DNA from: Simmondsia chinensis
Taxonomy: Eukaryota; Streptophyta; Magnoliopsida; Caryophyllales; Simmondsiaceae
Direction: 5' to 3'
NCBI GenBank assembly: GCA_018398585.1
Contig: JAGTTD010000011.1
Coordinates: 19,521,346 to 19,585,345, forward strand
Length of the DNA: 64,000 nucleotides
Shown: positions 55,283-64,000 of the stretch, one piece after another
Layout of the letters: the number at the start of each line of letters is the position of its first letter
Position numbering within the stretch: the first letter of the stretch is position 1
Notes under the pieces: model-generated
What the model was told of the DNA's origin: nothing
The model's database searches: none
What the model saw: the letters and a program-made list of their open reading frames with translations, nothing else
Made by a program: the position numbers and the translations under genes

Positions 55283-57179
55283 TGTTGGAATAGGTGTCAT
55301 AGAAAACCCAATTAGTTAGTTTTAAATATTAAATAAATAAAATTACTTTATTTATTTATTATCTGATTATGTTTTATGAGTCAAACACAAAGGATTGTTT
55401 TTCTAAAACAGTCCATGAGAAGAACATTGTCCAAGTTGACGTGCCAGGTTTGGTTTAAATGGTCAATGAGATTGAACCACGGAAAGAGTTAGACCAAACC
55501 AGTGACATGTTGTTAAAGCATGCTCATAGTCGGTGATAAGTTTGGACAACTTGTTTGATAAGACTATAATATGATACTCTTAATGACTTGTCATGGTCAT
55601 GTGGATAGGGATCCAGGAGTATTATATTGGCATTTTTAATAAGATTGGAACACTGAGCAGGACTACCTAAATTAGTGGTTTCTTTACTACTATCAGAAAT
55701 AATTAATTGTATAAGATGATAACTCTAAATCCGAAAAATTGTCCGAACTTGTACATGGAATGTTAATTAATTTAATGCCCAAAATAATGAGGTTAAAATT
55801 GAATAACCAGGATCTTACATCATTGGGCTATTGCATGAAGTGTGGTAGGAATGGATACTTTACTAAGAATCTACAATGTAAGATGTCCCCCAAGTTGATT
55901 CGCAAATGTACGAATAGATTCTAGAATCTTTGGCAAGAGTATTCCTTATGTTTGACATTTGGAGTTAATATGAAAATTATTGTATTATGAATTGTTCAAG
56001 AAGGGCGAGTCGAGAACTACGGTGATAGAGGTGAGAAAATTAATGATAGTAGTTGAGGTTGTTTCTGCTCACGAATATCTAATAGAGCAGTTAATTGTTA
56101 CAATAAAATTATTTACGAAATTCTTGAGTTAATATATTTAAATTTAGAGTGGTGCAAAACTTATTTAGTGGAATTAAATTTTTACTAAATGGTAGTCAAT
56201 TGTTATCGTGAAATGATAATCTAAATTGATCCATTTGGAGCTAGAATTAGATTGTCCTCGAGGTTCCTGCGCAAGCCTCAATTTAAGCACTGTTTTAAAA
56301 TATTAAATTTATAGGATAAATTATTTATTCATAAGTTGAATAAATTAATTTTGTTAAACATAATTCATAAAATGAATTATTTATTAATAAGATAAATAAA
56401 TTAATTTTATAAAATAATATTTATGAGATGAATTTTATATGTGGGAATTAAACCAAAAAAGGAAAACAAATAATACTCGCACAACCCCGCGCGTGCACGT
56501 GTGGGGGCACATGGGAAGGACGCTACAGGAAGGGCTTGTCGCTTACGTCATAAGTGACGTCAGCAGCAAGATAAACATGCCTGCATAACTCTTACTACTC
56601 ATGTCAAGTCAAATTTTTATTTTTATAAATAGTTATGTGTGAGTGGTTTGTGCATTGTTGTTTTTTAAGGTTTTTAGTTTTAGGTTTTAGAATCTAGTTT
56701 TTTTTCATGATAAAAAAATTACAATTATTTTAGGGTTTTCTAAATTAATGTTATGCATATTTTTTAAAAAAATTAGTTTTGGGAAAGATTAGATGGAAAA
56801 ATTTTGGGAGCCCATACTCTAATGCTGATAGAGGTCATTGCAGAGAAGATCTTGAGGTGTCATGAAGCTTTCTTCTTCCAATTTCATATGTGCAAACTCA
56901 GAGTTTGGATTTGTGCTACAGTCTAAATTAAGTATTTGATATCTATTTTGCGTTTTGCTTTATTTTGTTTATTCTATGTACTATGTTTGTATATGTTTGT
57001 ACATGTTTTATTTGATATTTTGTTTGTTATATTATGAACATATTAGAGTAAGATCTAGGTCTTATTAAATAGTTTAATTGGATTAGGGCATTAGATTTAA
57101 AGTTAAGAATTTTAAATTGGTTTTTCGCTACACCCACTCTAGTCATTTCGAGAACGTTTTTTGAAATACCTTCCAAACA
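55283..57179 (+). repeat. 5' LTR of copia E, 1897 bp
   Basis: Begins TGTTGGAATAGGTGTC and ends CCTTCCAAACA. It matches 62078-64000 throughout, roughly 85 percent by eye. It contains no real gene. Confidence 0.9.
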
Positions 57180-57180
57180 A

Positions 57181-57194
57181 TTAGTATCAGAGCC
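57181..57194 (+). other. primer binding site of copia E
   Basis: TTAGTATCAGAGCC right after the LTR; one or two changes from TGGTATCAGAGC. Confidence 0.8.
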
Positions 57195-60100
57195 AACTCT
57201 GAATACATTCATAATTGACATTAAAGCGTCAGTTTTGATAAAATTAGGGCATGCAGGATTACGAAAAGTATGAAATAAGGAATTTTATTAAAGGAAAATG
57301 ACTATCCTCAATATTGTTGTTAAAAGAGTTTAATAACAAAATTGAAGATTCATTAAAGTTTTAAATTGTTTAAATTTTATATTAGTCAGGATTCAGTCAA
57401 GGAGCGTAATTCTAAATCAAATCTAATTAGACTAAATATTTAAAAAGTTGAACGATTTAAATTATTAGCCTAATTTGATTAGATTTAAACCTATGTATAA
57501 AAGATTCAATTGTTGAATGTTTTGTAATAATCCAAAACAAAGAATACCTGATTATTTTATTAAAGGGATTGATAACAAGATTGCTATTTCTCAAATTTAA
57601 ATTGTTTAAATTATGATGAACTATAATTAAAGTCGTTGGTGAATATTTCTAAATAATATAATGAGGTTAAATATTCACATAGTCGAATGATTTAAATATA
57701 TACAACGTCACTTAGAATACCTAACTGAATTAAATGTTGGATTTATGATTTAGTAAGATTAAGATGGGGTTTAATTATTTATTTATTTAACTAATTATCT
57801 TAAATTTTAAAAAAAAATTAAGTGGGACGTGCCCAGAGTCTAATAAAAATATTATTTTTTATATTTTATTATTTAAATTATTTGAATTAATAAATAATTA
57901 ATTAGGATGAGATCTTATTTAAGATTATGTGATAATCTTTTCTAAAAAAGTTTAGAAAAATCTTTAATTATTTCAATCTTTTAGGTCTTAAGTAATGTTA
58001 TTCAAATTGTTTGACAACATGGTACTTATTAAATTTTGTTCACATGTTTAATATTATGTACAAAGTTTAATATTATGTATGATGTGAATAAAACTATAAA
58101 GCCGTATAACTTGGTGAAATATTTGATTTCATCCAATGGGAGAATTTTTCCAAATAGGTCTAATGTGATTAGAAAATTCAATAGTTAAATTATTTGAAAA
58201 AAGAAAATTCTCATAATATATCTAATGAGATTAGATTACATAGGTTGGATAATAAAGAAACCTAATATGATTAGGACTTTATTTAATTGTTAAATAAAAA
58301 TTTTAGAATGTGATTCTAATATTGATTATGAGATAATGATATTTTTAAAAGAAAGATCTGCCATTATAAATTTTAAGTGAGAGCGAAGAACAGAAGTTCA
58401 TTCCTCACGGTCTCTATTGCCGGTCTAATAGTATAGCGCATAGGCACTAATCCCCGAGGAAGGCGTTTGTTCGCAAGATACAGGGTTAGACTTCTTCATG
58501 ATAGATAGAAGTACGGGAAAAATGAGTGCAGCCACGCTGACGTTGAGTATCTTGTTTACTTGTACTAACGCCTAGGTAATGGCATACACTTGACTATGAC
58601 AGTATGATAGCCTGTTAGAGAGCGTTATGGTACTCTCTTAGAGACCAAGGAAGAAACGGTGAGTTAAATATATTTAGGAAACATATTATTTGAGAATAGT
58701 TCTCACTTGACTAATTACTTGTTACGCCTCTCCCATAGTAACGAGTAGACTGGTTAGCTTATCGTTGCACACACAAAGAATGGTTAGGTGGATCCATGCT
58801 TTGTTTGTTTGTTAAAATTATATAAATGTTCACAAGACTCAAAATATCAAGTAGGAGCGAGCTTCTAAATGAATGCTCATGTCCTCCGTTACCGATCTAG
58901 CAGTATAGTAGGTGAGCGCAACTCCTCGAGGAGAGATTTGCAGAATACAAGTTTAGTACTCTAAGAAATGAACTAAAGTCCAAGCAATTGAGTATGGCCA
59001 CGTCTACGTGGAGCATATCGAGACCTTGTATGAGTGTTCAGGTAATGGTGTACACTTAACTAGGGTCTATATTAGCCTCCCCGAGGAGCTCTGTTGTAGG
59101 ACCTTAGAAGCTGAGGGAAAAGTGATGTGTTAAATGTGTTTAGAAAAAATTTTACAAGCAAACATATTTATTGAGAAGTGTTATCACCCTTCCGTTGTCT
59201 CAATTCGGCCTCACCGACGGGGAGTTTTGAGTGGTTTGATTGGGCTCCATGGCATACATGTAAGTGTCGGAATGTGAACTCTGAAATTTGATAGTTTGCT
59301 AAACGTAAGAAAAGTAATCTTGTATGCTAGAAGACTTATACAATTTTCATTTTCAAACTGGTTGTTAAATTATGCATTGTGATCAATACTGGTATGTCTT
59401 CTCTGTTCTGTTCTATTTACTATGATATGATATGTTTTAATACATGTAGAGCACTAGGAGATGCTCAGAGTTCTCTAGGTTGCTACTGGTAGATCCAATA
59501 AGCTGAAAAGAACATTTAGAACATTAGACTAGACTAAAGAGTTAGTTGGATGCAAGATTCGGGCATTAGATGTCGAACTTATTCTAGTATAGATACTTGA
59601 ATTGTCAACTGTAGTAGAGATAATTAGATACTTGAAAGAAGTGTTTGGTCAGAGAACTAGTAGCGTGAGAGTTGTTTATGGGAAAAGGTGTCATGAAAAC
59701 TAAGGGAAGACTCCACTTAGTGTAAGGATCTGTCTCGGGAATTAGGAACCTCAAATGGGTAAAATAAAACCTAAGTCAAAATAGTTTTGTTCTCTTTTAT
59801 AACTACGCTGGACGTTAATATTTTAAAAAGGATTGCCTAAGTACTTAGACACTATTGTTGCCGAGACCAAAAGCTAATATGATACAGTATATGATATCCT
59901 GTCTCCTCTAGTTGTGACTAGTATACAGTTCACTAGTGTACTGGTGAATGCCTTTTTGGTAAGGGCATTAAGAGATAGTAGTTTAAGTTAGGGAATATAG
60001 TTTTATATTTGAGTAAATATCTTGATGTACTTTAAAATTTTGATTTCTAATCACTATTTTTGACATAGACTTTCAATTATTTATCTAAAAAATATTCTGA

Positions 60101-61000
60101 CTGTTATGTAAATAATGTGTTTATTTAAAAGGTACATTGGTAGATAGTTAACTTACTTCGATTGAAACTATGTTAACCGTGATTTATAAGTTTAATACAA
60201 GCCAGATTGTTAACCATATAAAAGAAGAAATTCCAAATACAATATAGCTTTTTAATGGTACTTGATCTTAGGTCATATTAGTCTAGTATAATTCTAAACT
60301 TGTTTGATTTTTCTTATCGATCATTAAGTACTCAAGTGATAACCAATATGTGGATCATGTTCGAATTAATGGTGACTGAAAGTATCTTAAAGAGTAAAGA
60401 TAGTAAGACCGCTAAGTTGCTAGGACTTGTTCATAAAGTGTTTATAGACTGCTAAAAGTTTAAGTGAGCAGAAGTGAAAGAGTATTTCATAAAATGTTTA
60501 TGAATGGCTACTCGGTATGTTGATATATAGATATGCCTATGAAGACTAAATTCCATGAAAGATTCAAAGAGTTAAAGACTTAAGTTGGAATCAGGTAGGT
60601 AATTATATCAACTCACTTGATTAGATCGAAGTGGTAGTTTCAGAAGAATTCTTATTTATCCTTATTGAAAAGAATTGTAGAAAGGATCAATAATGTGCTA
60701 TTAAATACAGTAAGATTGCATGATGAGTCAAATCTACATATCAAAAGATTTGTTATGTAAAAGGTTGTAGATAGTGTTTTAAAGGCATAAGAGATTGTCT
60801 GTATTAGATAGATTGACGGTATGAGAACTTTGTCACTATAGCTTGATACAACTTATCATGTAGACGATGTATTAGATATATCATCGACTAGGTTATCATC
60901 GTGCAAAGTACATGAGAGCTTTGGTGTAGTGGGAGGATGGTGAAGGTCACCTGACGGATTCATGTCTTCAGTCTTAACAGTCAAGAATGATGATGAATCT
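57195..61000 (+). pseudogene. copia E leader and gag region (no open frame)
   Basis: No readable frame of useful length. 57240-58350 is AT-rich leader. 58380-58700 and 58855-59150 are related to each other (GTCTCTATTGCCGGTCTAAT with GTATAG, versus CCGTTACCGATCTAGCAGTA with GTATAG; then GGTAATGGCATACACTT versus GGTAATGGTGTACACTT), offset about 475 bp: a diverged tandem duplication. 59200-61000 should hold gag to integrase, but I recognise no motif with confidence. Confidence 0.55.
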
Positions 61001-62060
61001 GATCCTTTAGACTACAATCAAACTCTTAAGTATAAAGAAGCAGACCATTGGGTCAGGGCAACAAAAGTTAAGTTAAAGTAATTATATTTTAACTAAGTCT
61101 AGAACCAGTAGAGGCGTCAAAAAACATTAAGTCCATTCGATTGGCCGAATGGATCTACAAGTATATGGAGTTGAGTGGATGAGAAGGTAGAGACCTTCAA
61201 CGCTAGATTGATGGCAGTGGGTCAATACCCTATAGGAAGGAATCATATTTGATGAAGCCTTCTAGCCATATGCTACGTTTAAGTCCGTAAGGATACTCAT
61301 CTATTGTGTTTCATATGATAAGATACGGCAAAGTGGAGATCAAGACAATGCTCTTTGAATGCTTATCTTGAAAGGTTATGTATATGATACAACCAAACCA
61401 ATTTGTTGCTAAGAGTTGGGACCATATAGTATGCAAACGGAACTAGTCTATTTGTAGACTTAAATAAGCATTTTGTTTATTGAATAGTAGATTTGATCAC
61501 AGTCAATCAAGTCCGAGAGATTTGAGTCAATGGTTAGTGAACCATTATTGTGCAAGTGACATAACAAGAAAGTAGAGACTTTCTAAGTGTTGTATATAGA
61601 TGACGTTCTGGTCATTGAGAATAATGTAAAATTGTTATGAGCTATTATGTTTTTATTGTCCTGTCAGTTTATTAAAAGCGAAAGACCTAAGATGAACCAA
61701 CTATATTCCTAGGATCAAGATTTGGCATGATTTAAAAGAAAGGATGTCGGGTTTATCATGGGTTATTGGTTTTAAAAGGAAATTTAGATGTTTAACATTA
61801 GAATTCCTATTTGCCCTTACAGTGGGAGTCATTAGATGGTGAACAGTGAAGCAGTCTTGTATTGCTAACTTCATTATGGAAGTCGGGTACTTGACAACTA
61901 GAGAGTTGTTGAGTATACCTATTGACTCGGAGGGTTCCTAGTAAATTAAAGCATGTGAGCAAAAGAATGAGATAGTGAAAATCAATATTGGTTAAAATTT
62001 ATAGTCAAAGTGTTGACAGATCCTTAAGGGATAGTTATGCAATGTAGGCTATTTTGGTTT
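61001..62060 (+). pseudogene. copia E reverse transcriptase relic
   Basis: Short strings in shifting frames: FKSVRILIYCVSYDKIR (about 61265-61325), RT lead-in; VLYIDDVLVIEN (about 61590-61625), the Tyr-x-Asp-Asp box with Ile-Asp-Asp retained. Order and spacing fit copia RT. Dense stops. Confidence 0.65.
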
Positions 62061-62064
62061 AAGG

Positions 62065-62077
62065 GCAAGTGGGAGAT
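62065..62077 (+). other. polypurine tract of copia E
   Basis: GGCAAGTGGGAGAT directly before the LTR start TGTTGG. Confidence 0.85.
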
Positions 62078-64000
62078 TGTTGGAATAGGTGTCCTAGAAA
62101 ACATGATTAGTTGGTTTCAAATATTAAATAAACAAAATTGTCTAATTTATTTATTGTCTGGTTATGTTTTATGAGGCAAACATGCGTGATTGTTTTTCTA
62201 AAACATTCTATGAGATGGATGTTGTCCAAGATGACATGTTAGGTTTTGTTGAAGTAGTCAATGAGATCGAACTACAGAAAGACTTAGATCAAACTAGTGA
62301 CATATTATTAAAGTATGTTCTTCGTCGTGATAAGTTTTGACAACGTATCTAATAAGACTATAATAAGATACTTTTGATGACTTATCTTGGTCATGTAGAA
62401 AGGGATCCAAGAGTATTATATTGGTGTTTTCAATAAGATTGGAACACTGAGTAGGATCACTTGAATTAGTTGTTTCTTTACTACTATTAGAAATAATTAA
62501 TTCTCTAAGACGACAAATCTAAATTATAAAAATAGTCCATACTTGTGCATAGAAAGTTAATTGCCTTGATGCCCAAAATGATGAGGTTAAAATTGAATAG
62601 CTAGGATCTTATGTCGTTGGCAATTGCATGAAGTGGGGTGGGAACGGATATTTTATTAGGAATCTATAATATACGATGCCCCCCTAGTCGATTTGCAAAT
62701 ATACGAGCAGATTCTAGAATCTTTGGCTAGAGTATTCCATATTTTTGACATTTGGAGTTAATGTGGAAATTGTTTTTGTATGAATTGTTCGAGAAAGGCG
62801 AGTCGAGAACTACGGTGACAGATGTGAGAAAAATAATGATAGTAGTTGAGGTTGTTTTTGCTCACGGATATCTAAGACAGGGGGTTACTTGTCGCAATAA
62901 AACTATATGGGAAATTCTTGACTTAATATATTTAATTCACAAGTGCAGTAAAACTTATTTAGTGGAATTGAGTTTTACTAAATGGTGGTTATTTGTTATG
63001 ATGAGATAATAATCAAATTTGATTCAATTGGAGCCAGACTTAGATTGTCCCCGAGGTCCCTCCACAAGCCTCAAGTTAAGCACTTTTTGAAAATATTTAA
63101 ATTGAATTCATAGGACGAATTATTTATTCATGAGATGAATAAATTAATTTTGCTATACATAATTCAAAAGATGAATTATTTATTCATAAAGTGAATAAAT
63201 TAATTATCCAAAATAATATTCATGAGATGAATTTTATATATGAAAATTAAACCAAAAAAAAAAAAATACAAAACAAATAATATTCACAGAGCCCCGCGCT
63301 TGCATTGGAAAGGACACCACAAGAAAGGCTAGTCACTAATGTCATTAGTGACCTCAGCGACAGGATAACATGTGTATATAATGCGTGCTGCTGACATAAC
63401 AAGTGACGTTAGCAAGTCAAAATTTTTACTTTTATAACTAGTTATGGGTGGACGTTTTGTGCGTTGTTGTTTTTTTTTAAGGTTTTTAGTTTTAGGTTTT
63501 GGAACCTGGCTTTCTTCCACGACGAAAAATCTAAAATTATTTTAGGGTTTTCTAAATTAATGTTTAGCATAAGTTTTCTGTAAAATTGTTTTTTACAAAG
63601 ATTAAAAGGAAAAATTTTGGAAATTAAATATTTTGGGAGCCCACACTTCGGTACTGATAGAGGTTATTGCGGAAAAGATCTTGAGGTATCAAGAAGCTTT
63701 CTTCTTCCAATTTCAGATCTATAAATTCGGAGTTTGGATTTGCGCTTCAGGAATGTCTAAATTAAGTATTTGATATCTAATTTGCGTTTTTCTTTATTTC
63801 GTTTATTCTACGTACTATGTTTGTATATGTTTATACATGTTTTATTTGATATTTTGTTTGTTATATCATGAACCTATTAGAGTAATATTTAGGTCAAATT
63901 AAATAGTCTAATTTGATCACGGCATTAGATTTAAAATTACGAATTTTAAATTGGTTTTCTGCTGCACCCGCTCTAGTCGTTTAGGAAAACATTGTGAAAA
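62078..64000 (+). repeat. 3' LTR of copia E (last few bases outside window)
   Basis: Same start TGTTGGAATAGGTGTCCTAG and same internal order as 55283-57179. The last matched block is GCACCCGCTCTAGTCGTTT near 63965; some 15-20 bases of the end are missing. Confidence 0.9.

Larger units (their letters stand above)
55283..64000 (+). mobile_element. Ty1/copia element E, plus strand, cut by window end
   Basis: The 5' LTR is 55283-57179 and the 3' LTR starts at 62078 and runs off the window. A primer site and a purine tract border the 4.9-kb internal part, which has lost all long frames. Copia assignment rests on the tRNA-iMet site, the TGTTGG LTR end, the AAGTGGGAGAT purine tract and degraded RT strings. 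Confidence 0.85.

Overview
The window is repeat-dominated plant nuclear DNA. The evidence is nested Ty1/copia and Ty3/gypsy retrotransposons, tRNA-iMet-type primer sites, several MITE-like elements, a Mutator-like transposase with GT-AG introns, and an Argonaute-type terminal exon. It is AT-rich, and I see no intact ordinary host gene. Almost every coding region is broken by stops, frameshifts or deletions. The species cannot be named from the sequence; an angiosperm is most likely. All similarity calls are from reading motifs, not from a database search.

Layout. 1-502: 3' part of a copia LTR. 727-5358: minus-strand copia element with one full and one truncated LTR. 5359-7136: LTR-like and AT-rich remnants. 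About 7137-30310: a very large Mutator-like element (MULE), the most interesting part. 30310-33870: MITEs and a tRNA-like (SINE-type) relic. 33868 to about 49620: a nest of minus-strand gypsy elements. It holds an older gypsy (LTR pieces at 33868 and 49160; gag at 40.0-40.5 and 48.26-49.14 kb), a chromovirus-like gypsy (34238-39473), a copia gag-protease scrap (39474-39965), and an Athila-like deletion derivative (40528-48250) that sits in the older gag with a clear ATCAC target-site duplication. 50504-54130: degraded minus-strand copia with a 76-base C run. 55283 to the end: plus-strand copia with 1.9-kb LTRs, the right LTR cut by the window edge.

The MULE carries two convergent genes. On the left (+) is a MuDR-type transposase pseudogene with DNA-binding, DDE and SWIM domains. 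On the right (-) is a gene with a DUF1985-like domain, a coiled coil and a C48/Ulp1 SUMO-protease-like domain whose His, Asp and Cys are still visible. This pairing is known from Ulp1-bearing plant MULEs (Kaonashi type). The introns are filled with tandem DNA. Intron 1 of the left gene is about 17 copies of a 193-bp unit that looks like the intron itself amplified. The other large introns are arrays of an 83-84-bp unit built round three alternating copies of one 9-mer. Arrays run + in the left gene and - in the right gene, so unit orientation follows transcription. Array subtypes are also mirrored: outer arrays match outer, inner match inner. Between the two genes lie an antisense Argonaute last-exon fragment and a hairpin whose right arm is in that fragment's 3' flank. 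The transposase looks dead; the Ulp1 gene is less damaged but also has stops.
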